The notes: a model not told the origin generated them from the sequence alone. Counted from the stretch's first letter, positions 1 through 13,455 are shown. The stretch: DNA of 64,000 nucleotides from Theropithecus gelada (GCF_003255815.1 NC_037669.1:129991215-130055214), one strand, 5' to 3'. Numbers and translations: made by a program.

Positions 1-35
1 TAGCAAATCATATATCTGATAAATCATATATCTGA

Positions 36-370
<335 letters not shown>

Positions 371-829
371 CACCCAAAGTTTTTAATGAATGAAGGACTT
401 GAATTGACATTTCTTCAAAGAAGACATATAAATTATCAACAAGTATATTTAAAAAGGCTCAATATCACTAATTATCAGAGAAACACAAATTAAAACGGCC
501 ATATTAATTCTTACCTCATAGAATGGCCATTATCAAAATAATAGAAAATAACAAGTATTGGTGAGAATGTGGATAAATTGGAACCCATGTGCCATGTTGG
601 TGGGAATATACAATGGTGTAACTGCTATGAAAAATAATATGGAGGTTCCTCAAAATATTGATCTAGCAAATCTAGCACCTAGGTACTTATCCAAAATAAT
701 TGAGATCAAGATTTCAAAGAGACATTTACACATAGTTGAAGCAGTATTCAAAATAGCTAAGAGGTGAAAACAACCTAAATGTCTATTGAAGGATAAATCA
801 ATAAAAGTTTTATATATATATATATATAA

Positions 830-1133
<304 letters not shown>

Positions 1134-1157
1134 ATATATATATAATTTTAAGGCTGT

Positions 1158-1180
1158 ATACACACACACACACACACACA
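1158..1180 (+). repeat. (CA)n microsatellite in the loop of an inverted repeat
   Basis: About eleven CA units. They are flanked by 14-bp complementary arms at 1144-1157 and 1180-1193 (aattttaaggctg and its complement), so a CA-loop hairpin could form. Confidence 0.9.
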
Positions 1181-1546
1181 CAGCCTTAAAATTTAAGGAA
1201 ACCCTGCCAAATGCTACAATGTAAATAAACGTTGAGGATATTAAGGGAAGTAAAATAAGCCAATCACAGTAAGACAAATACTGCATGTTTCCACTTATAT
1301 GAGATACCTAAAGTAGTAAAACTCAGAAGCAAAAAGTAGAGTGGTAGTTGTCAGAGGATGGGAGGAGGAGAAAATAGTGAGTTGCTGTTCAATGAGTATA
1401 GAGTTTTAGTTATTCAAAATAAAAAATATTCTAGAAATTCTCTGTACAACAATATGTATATAGTTAATAATAGAGTAGTGTACACTTAATATATATTAGA
1501 GTAGATTTCATGTTGTGATTTTTACCACAATAAATAAATAAAAAGA

Positions 1547-2190
<644 letters not shown>

Positions 2191-2967
2191 CAAAGTGCCC
2201 AATCCGAATGAAAATGAACTGACCTATAAGCTGTTCTTTTCACAGACTTTTAGTTTAGTCAGTAGCTCAATGTAGAGATGACATTACATCATCTGCTAGC
2301 CTTACTAATCCAACTTTTTGTTTTATGATATGGGTATGACAGTGTCTTTTCAGTGTATGCACTTTTTTATCATAGAAACACCAAATATTTGACTAAAATT
2401 TTCCATTTTCATTAGGAAGTTTGGCACCATATAGATATGCATTTGTCAATGTGCTATTTATGTAGCAAATTCTAGGGATAACTTTCTTGTCTTTGTCTTC
2501 AGTGACAATTGTTATTTGTGCATACTTCTTCAGATAAGTCATTTTTAGCCTTCAGTTTCTGGCATGTTAGCATTCTAGTGACCCTGCAAAGTAATTTACC
2601 AAGCCCACTTGTAAGAGCTAACAGAAGAGTGGCTGGAATGTACTTAAGCCTAAGCAGCTCTCTCACAGTAATCTTGGATGGCATTTTCATCCTGAATATA
2701 AATCTGAGGAAATCCCATTCAGAGAAGCAATGGGCACTGATTTGCCCAAATTTATGACAAGGAAAGCAAAGTTACTAACAATAAGTTCTTTTAATAGTTT
2801 TAGCTTTGAAAAACTTTCAGATCCTGCCAAGACACGAACAACACAATGTTATCTAAACGACCAAACACTACAGGTTATAAGGCTTGACAAGGAGCTTGAT
2901 GACTGCCCTAGCTGAGGTCAGTTGAGAAGTGAGATTACTCAAAGGATAATGCTATGGAAATTTAAGT
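2191..2967. other. No recognised feature
   Basis: AT-rich unique-looking sequence. Short open frames on both strands at 2499-2915 overlap each other, show no recognisable domain and have no splice context. I see no gene, RNA or clear repeat. Confidence 0.5.
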
Positions 2968-3111
2968 TTTGTTTTTTTTTTTTCAGAGTTGGGTTTTCAC
3001 TCTGTCACCTGGGCTGGAGTACAGTGGTGCAATTATGGCTCACTGTAGCCTCACACTCCTGGGCTCAAATGATCCTCCTGCCTCAGTCTACCAAGTAGGT
3101 GGGACTACAGG
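2968..3111 (-). mobile_element. Alu left-arm fragment (AluJ/FLAM-like), antisense
   Basis: A poly-T run followed by reversed Alu text from 'cagagttgggttttcactctg' to 'gtgggactacagg'. Only about one arm is present. Many substitutions point to an AluJ or free-left-arm age. Confidence 0.85.
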
Positions 3112-3728
3112 CTGGCATTGTCCCTCCTGGGGTGATTTAAAACAATTAAGAATTAAAACAAAACTTGCCCCCAATTGCCTATAAATAATCAGGAGCACAA
3201 AAGGCAATCATGGTGGGGGTACCTAGATGCAATAACAGGGAAGATGAAGACCACTCAACTTTCCCAATAGGCACAGCCTGAAAATAGCTTTGTTTGCATT
3301 GACACAGGGAATTAGGTAGAATTTTGCTGTGGGTAGGTTTGTGAACTTTCTGGAATTGATACATAATATCTCAGGAAGAATTCTCAGTTCCTTAATAGAC
3401 AACCTAGGCTTAGGACACAAACTTAGAAAATTGCAGTTTTAAGGAATTTAACCATAATTTTGTAATCAGAGATCTAGATAGAAGGTATTTTAATTTCAAT
3501 GTATCTTTAGGTTTTGTGTCATTTTGAAAATACAATTTTTCTGTTGCATTTTGTGGAGTGGTGCAAATAGGTACCACAACAACTGTGTTGAGAGCCTCTA
3601 AAGACCCCTATTGCAGCCCTGTCCAAGGTGCCATCGTCTTTGCTTCAATCAGCTCTATCTTACTTTTTCATCAAGAGAATAAGGAGGGCATATTTTCCTG
3701 CTTGCTTGGAGACAACATAATGTAGGAC
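3112..3728. other. No recognised feature
   Basis: Unique-looking sequence with no long frame, no poly-A-tailed copy and no repeat I can name. The minus-strand frames at 3179-3420 overlap in different frames and look like chance. Confidence 0.45.
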
Positions 3729-3905
3729 AATGATTTTTTAACACTGACTGTACATCTGAGTTACCTAAGAAGCTTAAAAAAGTCCTGAGGACCAAGCCCA
3801 CACATGGAGATCTGATTAAATTGTTCTAGGGTGGAAACTGGTCATTAATAGTTACAAAATATTTTCTAAGTGGCTCTAGTATTCATGGAGGATGCAAACT
3901 ACTGG
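3729..3905 (+). mobile_element. MER5-like hAT MITE
   Basis: A ~177-bp block with the MER5 layout: 'gactgtacatctgagttacc', a purine-rich middle around 'ccaagcccacacatggagat', and an end close to the inverse of the start. This is a non-autonomous hAT-Charlie element, strongly diverged. The subfamily is uncertain. Confidence 0.7.
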
Positions 3906-3956
3906 TATGATGGTTCAGAAAGCCAACTCAGAAGTCAGATTGCTTTAGTTCAGATC

Positions 3957-4095
3957 AGGAATCAGCAAACTTTGGCCCACATGCCAATTCTAGCCTTCCC
4001 CCTACAAATGCAGAGTAGAGTCCCTGCAACAGAGACAGTATGATCCTAAGTCGAATATATTTACTAACTAACTAGTCCATTACAGTTTACTGCCC
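3957..4095 (+). mobile_element. hAT-Charlie-like remnant ('gcaaactttggccc' family), internally deleted
   Basis: Starts 'atcagcaaactttggcccac' and passes through the 'gcaacagagacagtatg' and 'atatttactaact' blocks typical of a common Charlie-group MITE whose ends are near-inverse. The middle section is missing. The same family lies at 8313-8551 in the opposite orientation. I do not commit to a family number. Confidence 0.6.
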
Positions 4096-4355
4096 TTTGG
4101 TTTAAATCCTGAATCCACTGCTTACATGTCTTGTGTTCCTAAAAGAGCTAATATACAGTTAAGTGCTAGTAAATGTTTCATAACCAGTTCCTAGAGAGTT
4201 AGGGAGGATGGAAGCCCTAATTTGCAGTTTGCCAGTTTCCATGGTGTAAGTGCTTACACTGTTGCCAATTTCAACCTATTGACAAGAATTACTAATATAT
4301 TTATATTAGTAACAAAATAATATTTGGGAGATTTATTCAAGTTGTTATGTATAGA
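4096..4355. other. No recognised feature
   Basis: AT-rich unique-looking sequence between two repeat remnants. Nothing is supported. Confidence 0.45.
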
Positions 4356-4690
4356 AATAGTGAATTGTTTTTATTGTTGAGTGATGTTCTATTTATGAAT
4401 ATACAACATATTAATTATCTTAATAGAGGTTTGAATATTTCCAGTGCTTTACTATTATGAATATGTAGGTTAGAAACATATTTGTACAATATTTCTGGAG
4501 ACATGTGTTTTAATTATTTGGGTAAACACATAGGCACGGAATTGCTGGATCAGCATATAGACATATGTTTAACAATATTAGAAAATGAGCTGTCACAATG
4601 TAAGGGAATTTATAGGCCAAATGTGAAAGCTCTGTCAAAACTGTCCTACCCTTTAAAAGCACATGCTATTTTGAAATAAAAACTTTAAAC
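4356..4690 (-). mobile_element. Degenerate L1M ORF2/3'UTR fragment, antisense
   Basis: It reads as the reverse of the L1M ORF2-end region: 'gagtgatgttctatttatga', then 'actattatgaatat', then 'ggaattgctggatcagcata'. The same stretch is better preserved at 53300-53560, also antisense. It is heavily diverged. The open frame at 4482-4679 lies within it and is not a gene. Confidence 0.65.
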
Positions 4691-5304
4691 GAAATAAGTA
4701 AAATGTCATATAGAATTTTATAGTGTATAATTTAAAATCGTAGACAATAAAATTTTAAACTTTGTAGATTAAAGGATATTGAATAATATAATCAATGTAT
4801 CAATTATCTAAATAAGATTAAAGGCAAAATAATTGAATGATCAAACAGCTAGTGAGAGCTCTCTCTAGATGTTCTTTTCAAATTTTTAGATTTTAAATTT
4901 TAAAAAATTCACATATTCCAAAATATGTTGTCACATCTATATTCATTATGATAATATTTTATTTATATGTTGTATATCTTATAATAGTGTTTGTAAGTCC
5001 TATTTTTAGCAAATCATCAAAATAAGTATGCTTATATGAACATTTCTAAATGTACAATCCATTCACCATAGTAATTTAAAAAGGGCTTAATTTTGAGAAA
5101 TTAATCATTCTCATCAGCGTTGTTCACTCTACCACTCTGCTCAATCTAAAAACAGTTCAATAATTTTCTCCTTGTCTTTCAGGTTATTTAGTTTCACAAT
5201 AAATCTAGTGGAGTAAGTGTAATAAAGAGGTTTAGTAAGCATGTTAGAGAAGTTGTTCTGGGTTTACATCCAGTTAAACTTATTCTATCAAAAAAATCAT
5301 AAGA
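4691..5304. other. No recognised feature
   Basis: Very AT-rich unique-looking sequence. No frame longer than 60 codons and no repeat I can name. Confidence 0.45.
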
Positions 5305-5596
5305 GGCTGGGCACGGTGTCTCACGCTTGTAATCCCAGCACTTTGGGAGGCTGAGGCAGGCCGATTGCTTGAGGCCAGGAATTTGGGACCAGTCTGGTTA
5401 ACATGGCAAAATGTAGTCTCTACCAAAAATATCAAAATTAGCTGGCTATGGTGATGCAGGCCTGTGATCTCAGCTACTCAAGATGCTAAGTCACTTGAAC
5501 CCAGGAGGCAGAGGTTGCAGTTAGCCAAGATTGTGCCACTACACTCCAGCCTGGGTGACAGAGCGAGACTCTGTCAAAAAACAAAACAAAACAAAA
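5305..5596 (+). mobile_element. AluS-type element, sense
   Basis: A complete Alu in sense starting 'ggctgggcacggtgtctcac', with a short deletion in the right arm near 5484 and a tail of CAAAA repeats. The flanks 'aaaaaatcataaga' (5291-5304) and 'aaaaaaataaga' (5593-5604) form an eroded target duplication. Confidence 0.95.
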
Positions 5597-5604
5597 AAAT
5601 AAGA

Positions 5605-6469
5605 TTTCTCAGCCAGAAGAATAGATTTTGAGATTGGAGAGAAAAAATGTGCTATTAAAAATTATATCCTAATAAAAATTTTTATTGCATTTTGAGCCCA
5701 TTTTGAAGAAACTCATCTTCACATAACGGTGCTCTGGAATCTTTAAACTCTACACAAAACTGTTGCACTTTCAAAGTTTAGCCTTTATGAAGTCAAAGAA
5801 AGAAAGGAAAAAATAAAAACATGCAATTTTTTGGAAAGAGATTGATTACTATATTATTTTAAAATATTTAATGGGGGAATATTCATAAGAAATCACTCTA
5901 CTGGAATTTATTTTTCTCCTCAAGAATGCAGAACTTCAGAATAGGAAAAATGATTTACAAAGCCAAGAAATACAGAAAAAGGACAAGAATGTAGAAAAGG
6001 CAGACTCAAATGGAAATAAAGCTAAAACAAGTTCGTATGTGCCAATATTGAGAAGAGATAATCCTGACTTTTAGGTAATATATCTAAAGACTTGTGATAT
6101 ATCTTTTAGATAACAAATGAATCTATAAAACTACACTAAACAAATATTTTAAAATGGAACCTGAAATAGTCTATGTGCAAGGGAACATAATTTTTATATG
6201 ATGTTTACTCTATTTTTTTTCTTTGAATAATGCATTTAGAAGTGAGACTGAGTATAAAACATAGAGAACAACAAAGGTAAAAGTTCTAAGAAAGAGGTCT
6301 ATGAAAATTTGCAAATTGTTCAGCAAAGTGGGGAAAGCTATCATATAATTACACAACAAAAGACAAAACAGAGAGCAGTAAAAATGCAAAAATAAACTCA
6401 TGGGTAAAAACTCATGAAATTTTATTTGTAAGAATAAATACTAGCTGGAGTAAAATACATCTGGATATT
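5605..6469. other. No recognised feature
   Basis: AT-rich unique-looking sequence. The short minus-strand frame at 6210-6401 is rich in Leu/Phe because of T-rich DNA and has no domain. Confidence 0.45.
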
Positions 6470-6845
6470 TTGGTGGCTTAATGAAGTCACTGAGTTAATT
6501 TCTGACTCGTATCACATTCCAGTGCAATTTTGGGTGATATTGCACTATGCAGTGTTTCAGTAACCCAGGATGTTTTCTTCCTGTTCTGTCACCATCCTGA
6601 AGATCTACATATTTCCTTAATGGCTAGCAGGAGGAAAAAGAGAGAGAGAGAGTAGATGGAGGGGAGAAGGAGGGGCAAAGAATTGAGGGACTGTCTGGAA
6701 GGAACATACATGAATTCCACTCACATACCATTGGCCAGAATTCAGTCAGGTGGCTCCACTTCAATACAAAGATTTCAGAGAAATACAGTTTAGCTGGTTT
6801 CCCTGGAGGAAAGAGAAATGAAGTTTGGTGAAAATCTAGAGTTAT
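6470..6845. mobile_element. Ancient interspersed repeat, family uncertain
   Basis: The organisation recurs elsewhere in the window: 'gtttcagtaacccaggatg', a GA-rich middle (6629-6680), then 'accattggccagaattcagtc' and 'gaaatacagtttagctgg'. Related text is present at 8625-8745. I recognise the pattern from other mammalian sequence but cannot name the family without a search. Confidence 0.4.
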
Positions 6846-7610
6846 CTCTGACTCGGACCATTGTTATTGTCATTAAATATGCTTGTTATTCCTCCCCTTA
6901 AAGAAATTGCAAAGTTTCATCTGTGATTCCTCATGATCCAGTGACTTGTCAATTAAAAAAAAAGTCTGCCTTCCAACTCTTCCTCCTGCCCCTGTCATCA
7001 TCCCAATATATAGCAGTGGATCAAGCGTAGAATAACCTCAATGAATAGAAAAAAATGCATCAGTCAGTAGTCTGCAGTGATACTGACTGACATTAACTGA
7101 TAGTGATACCGGCTAACATTGAGAAGGCCCTCCAACATGGAAATGTAGGAAGATCCCTGATGATTCTGCATGCTGAGAGAAATGCCTTTGTCATTGCTCT
7201 CTAAAATCCATAACTCTGACTCGTGGTGGATCTTTCTTATCTGAAATCTTCATGGTCACACCTGAAAGGCTTTAGGAAATTACATCCACCCTTGAGGACT
7301 ACAGTTCTCTTCCTGCCTTCTTCCCACAGCGAATGCTTTTAAGGCTTACAATGCATTTTTTGTGTTTTTCATTTGTTTGCTAGTCAATGTTTACACATTT
7401 CCTAGGAAACACAGTTATCTCAAAAACTTAGTAGGCCCCTAATGTAATTGCTTCCAATCAGCTCTATAACCTGGTAACCACATTCACATTTCTTTTGTTA
7501 AGTGTAATTCTCAAATATTCTTTATTCCTTTGCTTCATTACTCCATTCAGATGCCCATGTCTTTCAGTTTAATGGTGACTACCTTGAGACTATCTGAAAC
7601 AATAATCTTC
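6846..7610. other. No recognised feature
   Basis: Unique-looking sequence. No frame, RNA or repeat is supported. Confidence 0.45.
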
Positions 7611-8150
7611 AGTTAGAATGTAATACTATTGATTTAATTTGCTGCAGAGCTGAGTCACAGTTCAACTGAATAATCTCCTTGGGCCTTCATAGCTCAGAGT
7701 TTTTTGAAAATCACAACCCTGACTATCTGTGATCTGGAAACTTTTATGACACTGAAAAACCTTGAATTTCTGGACACTATTTCCTTTCACCTCTGCTTGC
7801 AAATTGGCATAATCCTTCCTGAGCTCACTTGGATTCGGTAACACCTTGCCAATGACAGGCAGTAGTAGCCAACACACATTTACGTTCTGATTATTATTAT
7901 CCATTTCTCATAGATCTTCTAGCATAAGAAGCATGAGATCTGATTTCCAAGTTATTGTAGAAAACGCTTTCACCAAATATGATGCAGATAAACATATTGC
8001 CAGCCTCTGGTATTGGTTTTGGTGCAACTTATCACACCACAGCTAAATATGCCACATATTTTAGGTTTTGTTATAACATCATCACACTGCCAGTACTAAT
8101 TTCTGCATTGAAATAAATGCTAGCTGCAGGAAAAAAAAAAAAAAAAAAAA
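7611..8150 (+). other. A-tailed segment, possible retroposed sequence of unknown origin
   Basis: The block ends with an AATAAA-type signal (about 8112-8117), then a 20-base poly-A at about 8131-8150. After the tail comes 'cataatctt', and 'aataatctt' occurs near 7600. That layout fits a retroposed copy with a short target duplication. I do not recognise the source. The antisense frame at 7662-7904 shows no domain. Chance poly-A growth is the alternative. Confidence 0.25.
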
Positions 8151-8312
8151 CACATAATCTTAATCTTAAATTACATTTCTCAGTCATATTGCAATCCAAC
8201 ATGAATCAGCACAGGGCTGTGGGATGGGACAGATAAAGGACTTTCTGTTCTCTTCAATTATTAAGGGATCTAGGCTCCCTTTATCTTGCATATCCACTGT
8301 GCTCTTGGGAAA

Positions 8313-8551
8313 GGATCAGCAAATTTTCCTTAAAGCACCAGATAGTAAATATTTGAGTCTTTATGGATGATACAGTTTCAGTCATACTACACATCTCAGC
8401 CATTGTAGCAAGAAAGCAGAACTAATGAATGAACATGCATCTATTTTAATGAAATGTTATGAAAATACATTTATAATACAGTCTCAAATTTAAATCCAAT
8501 AAAACATTTAGGCTAGCTAGATTTAGCCCATGGATTGTTCTACTCCAGGGC
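8313..8551 (-). mobile_element. hAT-Charlie-like remnant, opposite orientation to 3957-4095
   Basis: Starts 'gatcagcaaattttccttaaa', continues 'ccagatagtaaatatttgag' and 'acagtttcagtcatactaca', and ends 'gatttagcccatggattg', the reverse layout of the copy at 3957. It is fuller than that copy and has the middle 'tccaataaaacattt' section. Confidence 0.65.
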
Positions 8552-8599
8552 CTCAGAGACTTCTATTAAACTTTCTACATCTGTCTAGTGGGCAAAGAA

Positions 8600-8750
8600 A
8601 CAAGCATTGCATGGAATATTTCATGAGAGATTTTTCAGGGCCAGATCTAGAAGTGGCATATATCTTTTAGGTCCATATTCTATTAGACTTAATTCAGTAT
8701 AATTGTTACCTAACTACATGCAAGATAGGCCAATGTCGTATACCATGTAT
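8600..8750. mobile_element. Ancient repeat fragment related to 6470-6845
   Basis: 'agggccagatctagaagtgg' followed by 'catattctattagacttaa' repeats the order of blocks seen at 6700-6760. Diverged; family uncertain. Confidence 0.35.
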
Positions 8751-9029
8751 TCAAAAGAAAAAGGAAATAGTGCAGAGTGAGCATAATTCTGCTGTGTAAA
8801 TATAAAAAGAAAATATTAACATCCACTAATATACGTTGGAATAATTGTAACTTTTAAATGACAATAGAAAGCAACATTAGATTGCTACTTTTGCAATTCC
8901 TGCTTCACAGGTAATTCTGGGGATGTGTCTGTTTTTGTTACATGTCATCTCTCCCTCAAAAATAAAAAAGGGAATAGGATGTAAATTTATGGTTCTAGAT
9001 ACCATGTTTAGTATTTTTTAAAAATATGG

Positions 9030-9150
9030 TCCTATATCACTAACAGCATTCCTGTGATGTAGATATGATTGTTACTATTATGTAGAGAAAACTTTAGCTC
9101 AAAGAAGTTTAATAACTTGCACAAAATCAAAGTTAGTGATATAGCCAGTT
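9030..9150 (-). mobile_element. MIR fragment, antisense
   Basis: The 'attattatgtagagaaaact' and 'gaagtttaataacttgcaca' blocks match the reversed MIR core (counterpart of the 'aagtaacttgccc' motif kept better at 62390-62404). Confidence 0.65.
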
Positions 9151-9595
9151 AAGTTGCCTTTCCATAATTCTAATTCCATAATTCCATAATTCTTCCTTAC
9201 ATTGACCCATGAACAGCTTCTATGAAAGTAAAAAGCACGTTTCTGCCGTTCCCCATGGTTTTACACAGGTAGGGCTTCTATTTTAATAGAGGAGATAATG
9301 AACTACAGCAGATACTTACCATCAAATGTTTTCGCTCAAATATATTTCTTTAAAAATAAATGAGAGAAGTCTGTAAAAACCTTGCCTTATGAAAATCTGG
9401 TATTACTATCAACTTTTCAAATATTTTTCTGGCATTCCTATCAACTCTTCAAATGTTTTTCCAAATGTCCTCAGTTCTAACAATGTCCATGGTGCAAGTT
9501 ATAAAAGGGTACATTGACCTCTGGATGGTACAGCTCATTAGACAGAAAAATGATTGGATTCTTAGTCACCACCTGCCACTTTGGCCAGTCACAAT
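9151..9595. other. No recognised feature (short TTCCATAA tandem at 9162-9194)
   Basis: Unique-looking sequence. A short direct repeat of 'ttccataa' occurs three times near 9162-9194. Nothing else is supported. Confidence 0.4.
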
Positions 9596-10010
9596 GTGGG
9601 CTCAATGGTGGGCTTTAAAAGTATCAGGTTGTAGTCTCTGGAACTCCTGAATGTTATCTTACATGGGAAGCTTTGCAGATGTAGTTAAATCAGGTTTTTA
9701 GATGAGGAGATTGCCCTGAATTATCTGGGTGGACCCTAAATGCCATCATAGGTATCATTATAAGTGGAAGGTAGAAGGAATTCAGCAAACACAGACAGAG
9801 GGAAAAACAATGGAAATTCAGAGGTAAAGATTGGAGTGATGTGGCCACAAGTCATGGAATAAGAGTGGCCACCAATATCTAGAAGATGCAAGGAATGGAC
9901 TCTATCCTAGAACCTTCCAAGGGATTGTAGCCCTGCTGATTTAATTTTTGATGTTTTAAGTTACCAGGTGTGTGGCAATTTGTTACAGCAGCCACAGGAA
10001 ACTCATACAG
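9596..10010 (+). mobile_element. MLT1-type MaLR LTR, sense
   Basis: The order of blocks is that of MLT1 LTRs: 'gctttgcagatgtagttaaa', 'gaattatctgggtggaccct', 'cattataagtggaagg', 'gtgatgtggccacaag', then the conserved 3' end 'caatttgttacagcagcc' and 'aaactcatacag'. The 5' edge is eroded. It probably contains no working promoter. It is a paralogue of the antisense MLT1 at 54523-55492. Confidence 0.8.
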
Positions 10011-11687
10011 ATAATGTCCTAACTCTGGAACAGTTTCCACTCTGCAAAAGCAGTGTAAGAGAAACATCTGTTCTCTTGAGAAAGTATCATTTTGCCCTCA
10101 AAAAGCATTCCACTTCCTTAATCTGTGGGTTAACCAATCATAATTTTTAATGCTTTACTTGGTTACTCTTTAATGTTATGAAGACATTTTGCCTTCCAAT
10201 TTATCTTAATACTATGAACAAAACAATATTCTGTCATATCACCACCTATTGTTTATATATTTTATCAAAATCAATCCAATCATCAAACTAGAATTTTCCA
10301 ATTATTAAATTTCTTCATGCCATCGACTTCCCCAATTTTTTTAATTCTGCCTTTGTATTATCATCTACTTTCCCCCCTAGTCAGTTGACCACGTTCTTTC
10401 TTACTGATTTCTAAGCTTTATTTCCCATATTCCCAAACTTTAGAAAAGACTTTTCATCACTTCTGTACAACAAAACACTCTAAATGTAGATCCCAGCCTA
10501 TATTCCCAAAATGCTTCTCTTAAGCTAGAAAAAAACTTTCAGATCTAGGCAAACTGAGATTCCCACATGAAGCCAGAAATAATCAGTGTATGTACGTAAA
10601 ACAATGAGCATTATCAAATGTACGAAGTTACTGAGTCAGTAGGGATCCACTTAAAATTCCCCTCTAAATGTCAACTTGGTACAAAGTTAACATGTATTTC
10701 ATTATCAGAGTACAGAAAGCAGAGTAAAGAACCATGAGAAGACAGAAGGGAGATAATCCAATTTTTAATTTATCTCTGGATTTTTCCTTTCTGTCTCTCT
10801 GCCATTCTTCTTTTACTCTGTTTTCTCTTATGTCTCCACAGCTTTTATCACAGCTCTTATTTCCTCACAATTAACAAGGAATAAAACTAGATCACTCAAA
10901 AATACAAAGATATCAGAGGTATAAAGTAAATAGGGAAGAAATAAGGAAACTAGTAGCCAGTATTTATTTTTTATTGCTTCTCCTTTTTTCTTAGTATCAG
11001 ATCCATTCTTCTTCAATTAAAAAAAAATGCATTCCAAAGAATCAATGTTTATATCTTAAATCTTAATCTCAATATTTATGTACCCACCTATACATATGTT
11101 ATACTTGCATGCTTTGCATCACAAACTAATACATATTATAAACTTTCCTCAGGTAGTCTAAAGAAAAAGAAAATGAGACCAAAATACTCATGCAAGAATT
11201 GACATAGAGATATGCAACAATAGGTGTTGTGCTGTTGCTAAAGACAGTGAAAAATTTAGGTCTTAATTTCTACCAAGGAACGTCAAGAGTCTGAGATTTT
11301 ACCCTGCTTGCAGTCCCATAAATTGGTCTGCAACAATTTTATGAATATTGGCAGAAAACAACACAACAAGCAACATGAGTTTCGTTTTAGTATCTATTCA
11401 CTTTGTCCTCCAAATCTCATAGGGTCAACACAGACCAAGCCAGATGAATGTTTTAGGTGGGTTGCATGCAGTAGTTTTGCTCATTCCTAAGAAAAGTATC
11501 AAGCTCAGAAAATCCCAAGGTGTCATAATAGAAAACAAGCAAATCTGCTTTACATTTACCCTAGAGAGACACATTGTCTCCATTTTTTGGACAGAAAAGA
11601 GATTTGCCCTTTGCTTCAAATTTTGCATTATTTTTATTGTTGTATTTTTATTTTCTATCGTTTTCACTTTTTAATATCTTCTATCCA
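10011..11687. other. No recognised feature
   Basis: 1.7 kb of AT-rich unique-looking sequence. Frames of 60-80 codons on both strands (9968-10150, 10828-11016, 11308-11674) overlap each other, lack domains and are compatible with chance. Confidence 0.45.
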
Positions 11688-11984
11688 CAGTTGGATCCCT
11701 GGATGCAGAACCCATGAATATGGTGGGTCCAGTGTATTTTGACACATATACCATCATCCCTTGGTATCTGTGGAAGATTGAGTCCAGGACTCCCATGTAT
11801 AACAAATCCATGCATATTCAAGTCCTGCAGTCGGCCCTGCAGAACACTCGAATATGAAAAGACAGCCCTCCATATATTTCAGTTTTATACCCCATGAATA
11901 CTGTATTTTCCATCTGCATTTGGTGAAAAAAAATACACTTATAAGTAGATCTTCACAGTTCAAACCTGTGTTGTTCAAGGACAA
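11688..11984 (-). mobile_element. Tigger/pogo-type MITE (MER44/MER8-like), antisense
   Basis: Contains 'cccttggtatctgtggaaga', 'atgcatattcaagtcctgca', the 'gccctccatata' block and an end 'ttcaaacctgtgttgttcaa'. These are the hallmark blocks of Tigger-derived non-autonomous elements. Another member is at 31602-31884 on the other strand. The right terminal repeat is eroded. Confidence 0.7.
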
Positions 11985-13304
11985 TTTTATTATCAAGATA
12001 AAGGAGTTAAGGGTTCAAACATAATATTTCATATTTAGACTTGTATATTTTTCTGATACTGCAGAAATTTCACATTAGAATATTTGGTTGATTAGCTTTC
12101 TCCAAGCCCACACTGGAGAAATGTGGTTATGGCATCTGTAATGCCATTGCCTTGAAGCAAGGCCAGAAAATGAGGGTGGCTCCCACAGCCTCGAAAGTGT
12201 TATGTGAAAAAATGGAAAAGTAGTTCAAAGACAAATTCAGTTAAGCCAACAAGTAGTAAAGGAATGGTATTCAGAAAAGAGTAACATCTTCAGCCTTAAC
12301 TTAAACTTTTTCAATTGTTTTCAAATTTAATGGACTATTTATTTCAAGTTATCAATGATACTTAGTTCTGAACACCTTAAATTTTGTTCTACTGTGGTTT
12401 TATGTATTAATACATAAAAGACATAAAAAGCAACTATCACATGCCTGTTACTTTTACCAGAAACTACTTAGTGAATTTTAGTTCATGAAGCTTAGAAGCT
12501 AATATTATCAAGCCAGTAAGTCCATTACTGTTCTGACATGACAATGACTACAGACTGCTGTGGACATTTGCTTTGAAAAATTTATGCTTCATCCATTATT
12601 TTATTCGGTTTCGGTAAATGCAATAAAAGCCCTTTTCATAGAAGAGAGAAAAGAAAAAATGTCTCCCATAAAATTAATGAGATTCTATATACATAAATAT
12701 ACATATATTCTATGAGAATGGAGAATATATTCTCCATATAGTCCATGATAATTTTGTTCTATTTTTTCCCAATCTTATATTTTTATACATGTAAATATAG
12801 ACATCAATTACCTTTTCCTCTTACAATGGTCTTTTTAAATTATTGCATAGAACTTTATACAATGGCTGTATTGTGATACACTTAAACAATTTTCTATCCT
12901 TAAACATAATTTTCCTATTTTGATTCTTATTAGTGTTACTATTTAAAAATTATGCACAGACATCTGGTTGTATAGCATTTATATTGACAATTATTCCATA
13001 GTATCAAATTTCAGAGCTGAAATTACTGTATTAAAGTTAAAAAAAAGTATCAGAAAATTATCAGAAGCTGCCTTTATATATTCTTTCTTTTTCCTCTAGA
13101 CTCATCATCCACACACACTAATTTTCATGATCACTATCCTACATTAAGGTGAAAAAGGATACAGTTTCCTCCACTAGTTAGCTGGAAAAAATCATTAAAT
13201 AACAAACTCTTGAAGAATTTTTTTTTAATTTGATGATGGAAGAAAATTATTTTCCAGAAAGGATTTTTGTGTTTTAGCTTGTTGTTGTTCTAATTTCCAT
13301 AATT
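11985..13304. other. No recognised feature
   Basis: AT-rich unique-looking sequence with no frame, RNA or repeat I can support. Confidence 0.45.
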
Positions 13305-13455
13305 GGCTAGAAGTTAAGTATTATTAACCTGATTTTATAAAGAAAGAAGTTGTGTCTCAGAAAGTTTAGGTATTTTATCTAAGGCTGTATCTAGTGAGTG
13401 ACAGAGTTTGACTTCAAACCCAATTCTGTTTGACATTCTACTGCACTACTTTCTT
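13305..13455 (-). mobile_element. MIR, antisense
   Basis: Reads through the reversed MIR core: 'tattattaacctgattttat', 'tctcagaaagtttagg', 'agtgagtgacagagtttgac', ending near 'gcactacttt'. Diverged. Confidence 0.7.

Noticed and set aside
2499..2915. Overlapping frames of 61-82 codons on both strands, considered as an exon
   Set aside because: No splice-site pair, domain or codon pattern supports it, and the overlaps in different frames suggest chance.
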